Below are positions 8,624 to 17,962 of a stretch of DNA of 45,511 nt, in pieces. Made by a program: the position numbers and the translations under genes. Where the stretch lies: NCBI GenBank assembly GCA_049972045.1, contig JBMFKS010000012.1:1-45511 (forward strand), given 5' to 3'. Source of the stretch: SpSt-77 sp049972045. Its GTDB lineage: Bacteria > Chloroflexota > Anaerolineae > B4-G1 > DUEL01. The notes beneath the pieces are model-generated. The model saw only the letters and a list, made by a program, of their open reading frames with translations, had not been told where the DNA came from and searched no databases. Positions within the stretch are counted from its first letter, which is position 1, and each line of letters starts with the position of its first letter.

Positions 8624-9592
8624 TCAGAGCGAGGTAGATTTGCCGCCTGCCTGAGGGTTAGGAGAATCCTCCCTGGGACTCTGCGAGATCAGGTTCTGCA
8701 ACGCGGCCTCCCCATCCGGGAACCGGAAGGCGAAGCCGGCTTCCAGCAGCCGCTTCGGGAGTGCCCGCTGGCCGGTCAGCAGGACGGCGGCCATTTCCCC
8801 CAGGAGCAACCGCAGAGCGAACGCGGGGACGGGGAGCCAGGCCGGTCGGCGCAACACCTGCCCCAGCGCGCGGGCCAGTTCCCGGTTGGGGAGCGGATGG
8901 GGCGCGGCCAGGTTGTAGGGCCCCTGGGCGGCCCCCTGTTCCAGCAGGAACCGGATCGCCCTCACCTCGTCGGCGATGTGAATCCAGGGGACCCATTGAC
9001 GGCCGTTCCCCAGCGGCCCGCCCAGGAAGAAGCGGAAGGGCAGCGCCAGCCGGGGGAGCGCCCCGCCCTCCCGGCTCAGGACCACCCCGGTCCGAATCAC
9101 CACCCGCCGCACGCCCATCCCTTCCACCGGCGCGGTGGAGGCCTCCCATTCCACCGCCAGCCGTCCCAGGAAGTCCGACCCGGGCGGGAAGTCCTCGGTC
9201 ACCTCCTCATCCCCGTGGGGGCCGTAGTAGCCGATGCCGGAGGCCTGCACGACCACGGCGGGCTTCCGGGCCGCCGCGCGCACGGCCTCCACCACCGCCT
9301 GCCCGGCGTCCAGGCGGCTCTGGCGGATGCGGCGCTTGCGGTCCGCCGTCCACCGTCCCCCGGCCAGGTTCTCCCCGGCCAGATTGACGATGGCATACGC
9401 GCCGTCAGCCAGATGGTCCCACCCCTGGGCGGTCCGTCCGTCCCAGGCCTCTACCCGGACCTCTGGCGGCAACCCCCGAGCCCGCTGCGGGTTGCGACTC
9501 AGGACGACGACTTCGTATCCGGCGGCGACCAGTTCCGCCGACAGCGCGCGACCGATAAGGCCGGTCCCCCCTGTGACGAGAATTCGCTCCAT
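8624..9592 (-). CDS. TIGR01777-family NAD(P)-dependent oxidoreductase
   Basis: 322 residues. It opens with the extended-SDR dinucleotide fold MERILVTGGTGLIGRAL and has the family hallmarks IVNLAGENLAGGRWT, RKRRIRQSR, VQASGIGYYG and WIHIADEVRAIRFLLE. This is the epimerase-like TIGR01777 (SDR39U1/YfcH) family, whose substrate is not known; YxxxK is represented by the GYYG region rather than a classic motif. It starts 16 bp after the stop of the CarH-like regulator gene and is likely co-transcribed with it, hinting at light or B12 control. Confidence 0.85.
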   Translation of the reverse strand: MERILVTGGTGLIGRALSAELVAAGYEVVVLSRNPQRARGLPPEVRVEAWDGRTAQGWDHLADGAYAIVNLAGENLAGGRWTADRKRRIRQSRLDAGQAVVEAVRAAARKPAVVVQASGIGYYGPHGDEEVTEDFPPGSDFLGRLAVEWEASTAPVEGMGVRRVVIRTGVVLSREGGALPRLALPFRFFLGGPLGNGRQWVPWIHIADEVRAIRFLLEQGAAQGPYNLAAPHPLPNRELARALGQVLRRPAWLPVPAFALRLLLGEMAAVLLTGQRALPKRLLEAGFAFRFPDGEAALQNLISQSPREDSPNPQAGGKSTSL

Positions 9593-9608
9593 ACTGCCTC
9601 CTGAATTC

Positions 9609-11017
9609 TTACGCGACCGTTGCCGAATCTATCTGCCGCTCCAGCCACTCCAGCAGGGGGGCGCCGTCCTTGTCCAGGTACCGCTCTATCCCCTTCCGGT
9701 ACGCCTCCAGAAACGGCGCTACCCATCCTGAGGGCAACGAAAAGCCGTCCCGCAGACCCCTCAGCCAGTCCGCGTACGCGTCTGCCAGCGCCATGTCCCC
9801 CAGCACCAGAGCAGATCGGATGTGGGAGAAGGTACACTCCGGCAGCCAATCGGGGAGGTCCCGGGTGATGGGGTGGGTGGACAACAGGGAGAGAACGCGG
9901 GTCCGAATGGGCCATTCCTGCTCCTGGTAGAGGGTCCAGGTGTGACGGTACTCCTCCGGAGCGGAGAGGCTCGGTGGGAGGGGCGGGGGCTGGACGGCCC
10001 ACGCCTCCAGGCGCGTCGGGGCCTCCTCCATTCGTTCTCCCAGGAAATGTCCGGTCATCCGGAGACGGAGCGCGGGCACCCGGTTGAAGATGCGCCCGCC
10101 GTACGCCAGGGGGACCCCCATTTCCTGCAGGGTCAACCCCAGTGCCTGGATGCCGACCACGGGAGGGAGTTGATAGGCGGCGGCGATGACCCATCGCGGG
10201 GCCGCCCGGCGCACAGCCGCCTCCGTCTCCGCCACCGGCAGGTCGGCTCCCAGGTAGATGACCCTCCAGCCGGCTCGCCGCAGCAGGTAGGTCAGCAGCA
10301 ATGGGCCGAAGGCATGGTTCTCTCCCGGCGGGCAGACGACCAGAACGGGGTCCGAACGGGAGGGCGGCGCGGTGGCAGCCAGGAGGGCCTGGACCCGGCG
10401 CGCGGCCAGGTAGGATGCGAAGTGCTCCTGGTGGACGGTGGCATCGCCCCGATACCAGGCCTCGCCGATCTGGGCCAGCCCCGCCTGCAGGATCTCTGTG
10501 CAGGCCATCTCGGGAGGGAATATGGCCAGCGCCTGTCCGAAAGTCGCATCGGCGGCGGATTCGTCAAAGGCCAGGCATGCGGCGACCCAGGCATCCCGCC
10601 ACCGTTTCAGCGTTTCCTGCTCCGCGGTGGGCTGCTCTGCCGGTCTGCGGGGGTAGCCCACCAGTGGGTCCTGCCCGGCTTCCTCCAGCGACCGCCAGAG
10701 CGCGACGGCCTGCCCGATGGTCATCCCCTCGGAGAGGCGCCGGGCCAGCCAGCGCACCGTCTCCACATCCCGGCGGGAGTAGAGGCGGCGGCCGGAGGGC
10801 GCGCGCTGAGGGCAAGGNNNNNNNNNNNNNNNNNNNNNNNNNNNNNNNNNNNNNNNNNNNNNNNNNNNNNNNNNNNNNNNNNNNNNNNNNNNNNNNNNNN
10901 NNNNNNNNNGCGAGGAAGTCCGTAGCGGCGCTCCCAGGAGCGCAGCGTGGGAGCCGGCACTCCCGTCTCCCGGACCACGGCTTTCAGATTGAATAGGGGC
11001 CTCTTTTCCTCCTCCAT
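9609..11017 (-). CDS. carH: CarH-like MerR regulator with cobalamin-binding domain (interrupted by assembly gap)
   Basis: The protein starts at ATG 11015-11017 with a MerR winged helix (LFNLKAVVRETGVPAPTLRSWERRYGLPR); after the N-run it resumes SGRRLYSRRDVETVRWL. The C-terminal part has a four-helix cap with W-x9-EH (WYRGDATVHQEH), the motif that senses adenosylcobalamin in CarH, then the B12 loop E-N-H-A-F-G (ExHxxG) and a Rossmann-like domain. CarH proteins are dark repressors released by light through B12. After about residue 290 there is an extra helical extension of unknown role. Joining the two sides of the gap directly keeps one frame, so the gene is probably intact. Downstream is the TIGR01777 gene. 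Confidence 0.85.
10818..10909. other. Assembly gap (92 N) inside the CarH-like gene
   Basis: Ninety-two unknown bases lie between codons for GLPR and for QRAPSGRRLYS. The protein frame differs by the gap length (92 is not a multiple of 3) but is continuous when the two edges are joined directly. Confidence 0.99.
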
Positions 11018-11026
11018 TGTTTTTTC

Positions 11027-11055
11027 ATTATACCCCGCGGCGGCGATTTTGTCAA
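11027..11055 (-). promoter_or_regulatory. Near-consensus promoter of the CarH-like gene
   Basis: On the minus strand TTGACA (11050-11055) and TATAAT (11027-11032) are separated by exactly 17 bp. The expected start of transcription is near 11020, only about three bases before the ATG, so the message would be almost leaderless. TTTTGTCAA (11047-11055) and TTTTGTTGA (11068-11076) form a direct repeat 21 bp apart covering the -35 region, a plausible operator for the MerR/B12 repressor itself. Confidence 0.75.
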
Positions 11056-11210
11056 CTAACGAATAGGTTTTGTTGAGCAAATGCCAATTTGGTTGGGAGC
11101 TACGCGGTTGATGGGTGTCCCTCTTTGCAGTGGACTTACACTTGGTATGACCGTGGGGAAACGAATGAACAGGGGGTTGGCAAATGACCCTCTTCGGTCC
11201 TGCTGGGCAA

Positions 11211-11582
11211 ACATATAGACAAGACGGCAATAGACCGGGAAAAGCGCATCTACACTCTACCGGTGGTCCTCGGAGAGAAAGCGGCACGGTACGGGATGAT
11301 CGGGATGATGATTCTCTCCTACGGGTTGGTGGTGGGGATGGTTGGGGCGCGCCTCTTTACCCCGGTGATGCTGGTCGTGCTCCTGGCCCTGCCGACGTTC
11401 CGCCAACTTATCCGATGATGCGGCAGTGCAAGCCGGAGACCTGCCCGCCGGACTTCCCGCAGGGTCAGGGCGGATGGCCTCTGTACTTTGCACCCATCGC
11501 CTTCGTCCACAACCGGGCCTTCGGGACGTGGTTCCTGTTGGGCTTGCTGGTGGATACGATGTTAAAGGCGTGGATTTTGTAG
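11211..11582 (+). pseudogene. UbiA-type prenyltransferase, C-terminal remnant
   Basis: Two overlapping frames carry the C-terminal half of a UbiA-family membrane prenyltransferase. The first (to TGA 11416-11418) reads HIDKTAIDREKRIYTLPVVLGEKAARYG; the second (from 11417) reads CPPDFPQGQGGWPLYFAPIAF then VHNRAFGTWFLLGLLVDTML. The break is a frameshift at CGATGATG. The N-terminal half with the Asp-rich NDxxD motif is absent, so this is a relic, not a sequencing error alone. Family members attach prenyl chains to aromatic acceptors (quinone, heme or chlorophyll pathways). Confidence 0.75.
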
Positions 11583-11591
11583 AAGAGAGCC

Positions 11592-11620
11592 GGGGGCGGG
11601 GACCAGAGGTCCCCGCCCCC
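11592..11620. terminator. Perfect GC hairpin after the UbiA remnant
   Basis: GGGGGCGGGGACC and GGTCCCCGCCCCC form a 13-bp perfect stem around AGA. No T-run follows, so intrinsic termination is uncertain; it may be a mobile palindrome. Confidence 0.5.
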
Positions 11621-11621
11621 C

Positions 11622-11761
11622 AACGACCGGTATGAGGTCTACGGCCGTCTCATCCCCGCGCAGGGCAACGAGACCGACCCGCACAACCACTCCGCCTTTG
11701 CGGGCAAAGAGTGGGACGAGGCGCTGAGCCGATGGGAAATCGGCCTCCCTGGCTACGAACG
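11622..11761 (+). pseudogene. Unrecognised coding scrap
   Basis: An open frame without a start reads NDRYEVYGRLIPAQGNETDP then HNHSAFAGKEWDEALSRWE. Composition and codon pattern look like real protein, but the frame runs into the oppositely oriented permease gene and has no start codon. I do not recognise the family. It is probably the fragment of a gene lost in the same rearrangement that cut the UbiA gene. Confidence 0.3.
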
Positions 11762-12859
11762 CTATGACGGTCTGAAAGCCCGCGATTTCCCGATCCGCTC
11801 CCGCCAGGCGGCCCGCCATCGCCACGAACGGGCCTGGACCGTTCCCACGACGCCATAGGGCAGGAACACCACAATCAAGATGAAGGTGATCCCGAAGAGG
11901 AGGACCCACGTCGGGCCGAAGAGCCGGTTCAGCCAGTAGCCCAGCAGGTGGACAATGGCCGCGCCCAGCACCGGGCCGGAGAGGGTGCCGGCGCCGCCTA
12001 TGATGGTCATCGCCAGGACGTCTATGGTAGTGCCGACGCTGAGCACCGCAGGGGTCACTCCCAGGTTGAAGAACGCGTTGAGCGCCCCCGCCAGAGCGGC
12101 CATTATCCCCGCCGCCACCAGCGCGACCAGTTTGTAAATAAACGTATTGTACCCCAGCATCGTCGCCCGCTGTTCGTTTTCCCGAATCGCCACCATCACC
12201 CGGCCTGTGGGCGAATCCACCAGCCGCTGCGCGGCCAGGTACATCGCCACAAAAAAGACCAGCACCAGGAAATAAAAGCCGGTCCGGTGGTCTGTCGGGC
12301 TGAGGAACGGCGGCGGGTAGATGCCGTGCAGGCCGTCATCGGCGCCGGTGTACTGGCGGAAATCCGTCGCCTCGGCCAGAATGTAGAAGAACTCCGCGAA
12401 GGCCAGCGTCACCATTGCCAGATAGACCCCCTTCACCCGCAGAGAGAGCGCCCCGATGATCAGACTCTGCCCCAGCGCGACCAGCAGGACAGCCCCCACC
12501 GCCGCCCCTGCGGACCACCCAGCGTGCTTGACCAGCAGGCCGACCACGTATCCCCCCGTCCCGTAAAACATTGCGTGGCCGAAGGAAATGATGCCGGTGT
12601 AGCCCAGGAGCAAGTCATAACTCATCGCGAAGACGGCCAGGATGAGCATCTGGATGACCATCCCCTGCCAGAACTTGGCCTGGCCGGTCTCCGCCAGGGC
12701 GACCAGCCGGGCCAGCCCCCGAACATCCGACCCAACCGCCTCCGGATCGCCCAGGAGAGCCCCGGCGAGGAACGGGAACAGGGCCAGGACGACCAGCAGG
12801 ATCAGCCTCCAGCGCCACCGGCGCAGGAAGGGAGTCCAACGGGATGCGATGAGAGTCAT
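11762..12859 (-). CDS. livM: Branched-chain amino-acid type ABC transporter permease (LivM-like)
   Basis: 365 residues with about ten helices. LLLGYTGIISFGHAMFYGTGGYV and LVDSPTGRVMVAIRENEQRATMLGYN followed by AMTIIGGAGTLSGPVLGAA are the LivM signatures; the EAA-like loop contacts the ATPase subunits. It forms the membrane channel with the LivH-like protein encoded 71 bp upstream. The extreme C-terminus (AWRERIGKSRAFRPS) is not conserved and overlaps the neighbouring coding scrap, suggesting that the original stop was lost by rearrangement. In Chloroflexota such systems also import aromatic acids, amides or urea, so substrate cannot be set from the permease alone. Confidence 0.9.
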   Translation of the reverse strand: MTLIASRWTPFLRRWRWRLILLVVLALFPFLAGALLGDPEAVGSDVRGLARLVALAETGQAKFWQGMVIQMLILAVFAMSYDLLLGYTGIISFGHAMFYGTGGYVVGLLVKHAGWSAGAAVGAVLLVALGQSLIIGALSLRVKGVYLAMVTLAFAEFFYILAEATDFRQYTGADDGLHGIYPPPFLSPTDHRTGFYFLVLVFFVAMYLAAQRLVDSPTGRVMVAIRENEQRATMLGYNTFIYKLVALVAAGIMAALAGALNAFFNLGVTPAVLSVGTTIDVLAMTIIGGAGTLSGPVLGAAIVHLLGYWLNRLFGPTWVLLFGITFILIVVFLPYGVVGTVQARSWRWRAAWRERIGKSRAFRPS

Positions 12860-12930
12860 ATAGGCCTCCGGAAGTACCGCAGGGAGGGGGTGCAGAAAGT
12901 GTCCATCAATGACGACCCATCCCTGTGCAG

Positions 12931-14403
12931 TTAGTCTTTCTTACCCAAAATGCCCGAGGGGCGGACCAGCAGGACGATGGCCATAATCAGGACGGTGGAC
13001 GCACGAGCGACAGCAGGCGAAGCCCGCAGGGCCTGCTCCATCCCCGGTAGCAGAATCCCGGTGGTCACCAGCGTGTCGCCCAGCGCACGGGCCAGCCCCA
13101 GCACGAGCGCCCCGATAGCCGTTCCGGCGTAACTGCCCATGCCGCCGATGACGACAGCGATGAAGGCCTGCAACTGGAAGATGCTCCCCATCTCCGGATA
13201 GACGCCGACGAAGGGTGCGGCAACGACCCCGCCCAGCGCCGCCAGCGCCGACCCCAGCGCAAAGACGGTTGTGAAGACCCGCCGGACGTTGATCCCCAGC
13301 GCCTCCACCATCGCGCTATCCTGGACGCCAGCCCGCACAATCATCCCCAGGCGGGAGTACTTCAGGAGCAACGCCACTCCTACCAGGGTGAGCACGCCGA
13401 CGGCGATGATGAAGAGCCGATAGGTTGGAAAAGCCCGCCCCAGAACATCTATGGACGAACAGTGTTCCGTCAGCCAGGCGATCAGGTTGGGCGAGCGGCA
13501 ACTCTGGGCAAAGAGGGGCGGCACGGCCATCGGCGGTCGCCCCTCCTTGCCCCAGACGAATTTGACCAATTCGGCTCCGGCAAACATGAGCCCTAAGGTG
13601 AGCACAATCTGGGTAACGGGACGGCCGTAGAAAGGACGGATGAGGGTGGTTTCCAGCAGCGCGCCCAGCGCGGCGCCCGTCGCCGCCCCGGCAACTATCG
13701 CCAGGAAAAAGCGGACGTCCACCGACAACTCCAGCAGGAACCGCTCCAACCCGTCCCGCCCCAGAAGGATCAGGACCGCCAGCAGGGCCAGACCCAGACC
13801 CCGTGCTGCGGGGCGCCACCAGGGAGTGGCGCGGCGTCCCCCCCTCTCCCCCGGGGCGAAGACCGGCCCCAGGAAAAGCCCCGCCAGCGCCAGTTGGACC
13901 AGGCGCATTATCATTCGGGGGAGCGGCTCCTGGGCCAGTACGGTGGGAATCGCGCCCCCTGCGGTGGTTGGCTCAAAGGCGACCAACGGACGCAGTGGAA
14001 AGCCCCGCATCCCCCAGACGGTCATCGCCACTCCCGCCAGGGCCAGCAGGTACGGCACCAGGCGGCGGTTCGGGATGAGGAACCCCAGCCGACTCCCCGC
14101 CATCACGCCGACCCCGAGGGCCAGAAAAAGCGGCGCTGTGTTCAGGATGAGACGCGGGTTGCCGAAGACGCTGTAGCCCACGTACGCGCCGATCATAAAG
14201 AGAACGCCGTGGGCGAAGTTCAGAACGTCCAGCAGCCCGAAGATGAGGGAAAGCCCCGCGCCCAACAGGAAATAGAGGGCGGCCAGGGTCAGGCCGGAGA
14301 GAAGCGCGGCAGTTGCCTTCTGCGGGCCAAAGAGGCCGTAGCCTCCGGCGACCAGCGCGCCGATCATCAGGATGAAGACAGCGATGGCCCTATAGCGCTT
14401 CAT
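12931..14403 (-). CDS. livH: Branched-chain amino-acid type ABC transporter permease (LivH-like), with long insert
   Basis: 490 residues, much longer than the usual 290-310. The N-terminal LivH block (LSGLTLAALYFLLGAGLSLIFGLLDVLNFAHG) and the C-terminal block (RPFYGRPVTQIVLTLGLMFAGAELVKFVWG ... GVQDSAMVEALGINVRRV ... AVVIGGMGSYAGTAIGALVLG) are normal. Between them, residues about 85-235 add roughly four hydrophobic helices and an arginine-rich loop (APGERGGRRATPWWRPAARG). The insert replaces the loop just after the second helix. The frame is open and flanks are conserved, so it is a genuine insertion and not a fusion at an end. Confidence 0.88.
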   Translation of the reverse strand: MKRYRAIAVFILMIGALVAGGYGLFGPQKATAALLSGLTLAALYFLLGAGLSLIFGLLDVLNFAHGVLFMIGAYVGYSVFGNPRLILNTAPLFLALGVGVMAGSRLGFLIPNRRLVPYLLALAGVAMTVWGMRGFPLRPLVAFEPTTAGGAIPTVLAQEPLPRMIMRLVQLALAGLFLGPVFAPGERGGRRATPWWRPAARGLGLALLAVLILLGRDGLERFLLELSVDVRFFLAIVAGAATGAALGALLETTLIRPFYGRPVTQIVLTLGLMFAGAELVKFVWGKEGRPPMAVPPLFAQSCRSPNLIAWLTEHCSSIDVLGRAFPTYRLFIIAVGVLTLVGVALLLKYSRLGMIVRAGVQDSAMVEALGINVRRVFTTVFALGSALAALGGVVAAPFVGVYPEMGSIFQLQAFIAVVIGGMGSYAGTAIGALVLGLARALGDTLVTTGILLPGMEQALRASPAVARASTVLIMAIVLLVRPSGILGKKD

Positions 14404-14412
14404 CAGTCTCTC

Positions 14413-15138
<726 letters not shown>

Positions 15139-15178
15139 GATGGGGGCCTCCCTTCACGACAGGTCGGATGACCGGCCC

Positions 15179-15199
15179 GGTCGGATTCCTTATCCGACC
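15179..15199. repeat. Short palindrome between livG and livF
   Basis: GGTCGGAT and ATCCGACC are perfect inverted repeats around TCCTT, ending on the livG stop codon. It may attenuate transcription or protect the message, as with other palindromes at gene ends in this window. Confidence 0.5.
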
Positions 15200-15954
15200 T
15201 ACAGTTCTCCCAGATAGGCTCGCTGAACCCGCTCGTCGGCGGAGATTTCCGCCGGGGTGCCCTGGGCCAACACGCGCCCTTGGTGCATCACGGTGATGCG
15301 GTCGGAGAGGTTCATCACCACATCCATCTTGTGTTCCACCAGCAGGATGGTGTGGCCTCCCTCCTCCCGCAGACGGCGGATGAGATCCGCCAGCATGGGG
15401 ATTTCGCCGGAGGCCATCCCCGCCGTCGGCTCATCCAGCAGGAGGACGTCCGGTTCGGTCGCCAGGAGGAGGGCGATCTCCAGTTTCCGCTGGTCGCCAT
15501 GGGGGAGCGCGCGGGCCAGGACGGACTCCCGTCCGGTCAGGCCGACCTGGTGGATGATCTCCAGCGCCCGCTCCTCGTCGTGCCGGTATCGCCGGTGATG
15601 GGCCCAGAAGTAGAGGCGGTGGCGGCCGCGCGCCTGGACTGCCAGCCGGACGCTCTCCAGAACCGTCAGGTTCGGGAAGAGGTTGGTGATCTGAAACGAG
15701 CGACCGATTCCCCGACGGGCAATCTGGTGCGGTGAAAGGGCAGTGATGTCCTCTCCGCGCAGGAAGACCCGCCCAGCGGTCGGCGGGATCATGCCGCTGA
15801 TGAGGTTGAAGAGGGTAGTCTTTCCCGCGCCGTTGGGGCCGATGATGGCGTGCAACTCTCCCTCCCGAATCTGCAGGGAGACATCGGCGACGGCGACCAG
15901 GCCGTCAAACTCTTTCCGCAGGTTCCGGGTCTCCAGGACAATTCGGGGCTCCAT
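15199..15954 (-). CDS. livG: ABC transporter ATPase (LivG-like)
   Basis: 251 residues from ATG 15952-15954, chosen because AGGAGG lies 5 bases upstream and the protein then starts MEPRIVLETRNLRKEFDG; a longer frame upstream runs through a palindromic element. Walker A GPNGAGKTT, the LivG-type LPHGDQRKLEIALLLA signature (in place of LSGGQ), Walker B VLLLDEPTAGM and switch VEHKMDVVM are present. Works with LivF, LivH and LivM. Confidence 0.92.
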   Translation of the reverse strand: MEPRIVLETRNLRKEFDGLVAVADVSLQIREGELHAIIGPNGAGKTTLFNLISGMIPPTAGRVFLRGEDITALSPHQIARRGIGRSFQITNLFPNLTVLESVRLAVQARGRHRLYFWAHHRRYRHDEERALEIIHQVGLTGRESVLARALPHGDQRKLEIALLLATEPDVLLLDEPTAGMASGEIPMLADLIRRLREEGGHTILLVEHKMDVVMNLSDRITVMHQGRVLAQGTPAEISADERVQRAYLGEL

Positions 15955-15970
15955 CGGGCCTCCTGGGATA

Positions 15971-16014
15971 GAGGTGACAGTCACCCTCTCGTCCAACCCG
16001 GTGACTGTCACCTC
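15971..16014. repeat. GGTGACAGTCACC palindromic element, copy 1
   Basis: GAGGTGACAGTCACC (15971-15985) and GGTGACTGTCACCTC (16000-16014) are perfect 15-bp inverted repeats around 14 bases. It lies in the gap between the receptor and LivG genes. Related elements are at 42275-42304 and 43510-43544. Confidence 0.8.
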
Positions 16015-16020
16015 CTCCGA

Positions 16021-17361
16021 TTACGGACAGCGATCCTTGTACTGGTCCGGCAGCAGGCAGGGGGGCGCCGCCTCCTCCGGAGCGAACTCGCGGATCAACT
16101 CCACGAACTTGAACTCCGGGTCGGTGACGTTGGTCAGGCGAACGTAGAAGAGCGGGAAGAGGCAGACATGGTCGTAGGGACGGATGATGTATTTGCCGTT
16201 GGGGCCGTCAAAGGAGAAGTTGTCTTCGTAGACCTTGATCAGGGCGTCCGCGCTGGCGTCCCCGTTGGTCCGCTTCAGGCCTTCCACCACCATAATGGCC
16301 GCGGCCATCCCGCCGGCGGTGAAGAGGTCGGGGGGCGTGCCGTATTTCTCCTTGTGGTGCTGGACCAGCCAGTCGTTGACCGGGTTCTTGGGCAGAGTGT
16401 AGTGGTAGACGACAATGCCCGTCGATCCGATAGCATCGGCGTACCCGGCGGCCAGCGTCTGGTTATCGCCAATGCCGGTGCCGACAATCATCTCGTCAAA
16501 GACGCCCAGTTCCTGCATTTGCTTGAAGAGGGGGACGAAGCCCGCGCCGGCCCAGGTGATGATGAGCACCTCCGCGCCGGAGTCCAGCACCTGCTGGAGG
16601 TAGGGGGTGAAGTCGGTGGTATCAAAGGGGATGAAGACCGCGCCACAGCCCTCGGGCGTGTCGTTGATGGGGAAGGTTCCGCCGCCCGCTTTGACCACCG
16701 TGTAGAAGCCGCAGGCCGACCCCCAGCCGAAGGCGTAGTCCGGGGCGATCTGGACGAAGGTCTTCCCAAGACCCAACAGCCCCTGGCCCATCACGATGGC
16801 ATCCTGGTAATTGGTGCGGCTGGTGCGGAAGGTGTAGGGGTTGAAGTTTTTGCCGGTGATGTCGGTGGCGGCCGCCGGTTCGGCGATGAGGATGATTTTG
16901 TTCTCCATCGCTACCTGCTGGACCGCCATCGTGGCACCGGAACTGGGCGCGCCGACCAGGAGATGAACGCCCTCGGCCTCAATCAGTTCCCGGGCCAGGC
17001 TGACGGCCTTCTCCGGGTCGCTGGCGGTATCCTTGATGATGACCTGGATGGGGCGCCCGGCGACCTCCATGGTGCCGTTCGTGGCGTACTCCAGGCCCAG
17101 TTCAAATCCCCGCTCCAGCATCGGGCCGTAGATGGCCAACGGCCCGGAATTGTCGGTCAGCAGGCCGATCTTCAGGGGCTGACCGGCGAAGGGGTACTCC
17201 GGGGTCGGCTCTGCCGTTGGGGCAGGGGTTGGGGTCGGCGGCTTCGTCGGGGGGACGGTAGGCGGCGGGGGTGTGGGCGTCGGCTTCGGCTGGCATGCCG
17301 CCAGCACCAGTGCCAACCCGACCAGCAGGCTTGTCAGCAACCAGAGTCTGTGCTTGTTCAT
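16021..17361 (-). CDS. ABC transporter substrate-binding lipoprotein (LivK-like)
   Basis: 446 residues. A lipoprotein signal peptide ends at the lipobox LVLAAC with the lipidated Cys at residue 23, followed by a Pro/Thr-rich tether of about 30 residues. The body is a type I periplasmic-binding fold (Peripla_BP_6): LKIGLLTDNSGPLAIYG, ERGFELGLEYA, IIKDTASDPEKAVSLARELI, LLVGAPSSGATMAV. It captures the substrate outside the membrane for the LivHMGF transporter encoded downstream. Homologues bind branched-chain amino acids, amides or aromatic acids; proximity to acyl-CoA ligases suggests an organic acid, which is inference only. Confidence 0.9.
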   Translation of the reverse strand: MNKHRLWLLTSLLVGLALVLAACQPKPTPTPPPPTVPPTKPPTPTPAPTAEPTPEYPFAGQPLKIGLLTDNSGPLAIYGPMLERGFELGLEYATNGTMEVAGRPIQVIIKDTASDPEKAVSLARELIEAEGVHLLVGAPSSGATMAVQQVAMENKIILIAEPAAATDITGKNFNPYTFRTSRTNYQDAIVMGQGLLGLGKTFVQIAPDYAFGWGSACGFYTVVKAGGGTFPINDTPEGCGAVFIPFDTTDFTPYLQQVLDSGAEVLIITWAGAGFVPLFKQMQELGVFDEMIVGTGIGDNQTLAAGYADAIGSTGIVVYHYTLPKNPVNDWLVQHHKEKYGTPPDLFTAGGMAAAIMVVEGLKRTNGDASADALIKVYEDNFSFDGPNGKYIIRPYDHVCLFPLFYVRLTNVTDPEFKFVELIREFAPEEAAPPCLLPDQYKDRCP

Positions 17362-17484
17362 GGCTCTCCTCCTTCAGGATTGACAGAGATGTACATCAGG
17401 CTTTCTTAACCCGCATCGGTTTTAGATATGGCCGGACTTTTTTCCCTTCCACCTCCTTTTCTCCTGCAGTCTGATCTGCGGCTT

Positions 17485-17962
17485 ATACCATTGCGTTTGT
17501 TTCGGTCAGATCGCCCGGACGGTTACGTCCGGGCTCATATTGAGCCTCGCGCTTTTCAAGTAACCCTGCATGAGTGCCAGAAGGGATTGGGCGGCCCGCA
17601 CCCCTCCCCCAGAAATGGGGGATTTGGCGGCGGCCTCCGGCCGCCGCCGCCAAATCCCCTTTCCCCCTCTTCCCAGAGCGAAGCGATGGGGAGAGGGGGC
17701 AAGGGGAGAGGAGGAAGGGCAAAAATTCTGCGTACGGCATATCGGGAAATGGCCATCCAATGGCTGTTACGATAGCAAGGGGAGGATCAATCATGCGAAG
17801 CCCTCGGGGCGAGCCCCTTCGGCCACGCCGCGCCACGCCTCGGCGCGTGGCGCGCCGAGGGCTTCGCCCCGAAGGCTCAGCCCGAGAGGCGCTCGCGCCG
17901 AGAACGTTGAGCCTGGCGGTTTATCGCCAGGCGAGGATGGCCGAAATCAACACAATGGGTAT
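17485..17962. mobile_element. MITE-like element with about 31-bp imperfect terminal inverted repeats
   Basis: The left end (17485-17517, starting ATACCATTGCGTTTG) is the inverted counterpart of the right end (17930-17962, reverse strand starting ATACCCATTGTGTTG), both reaching a CGCC. No transposase frame lies inside. Internal parts include the palindrome CCCGGACG..CGTCCGGG, a 17-bp perfect hairpin (17618-17634 with 17643-17659), and GC-rich repeats. The right half recurs at 28741-28944. The right end touches the stop codon of the hydrolase gene. This explains the roughly 600-bp gap; between 17365 and 17484 I see only the leader of the receptor gene. Confidence 0.6.
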
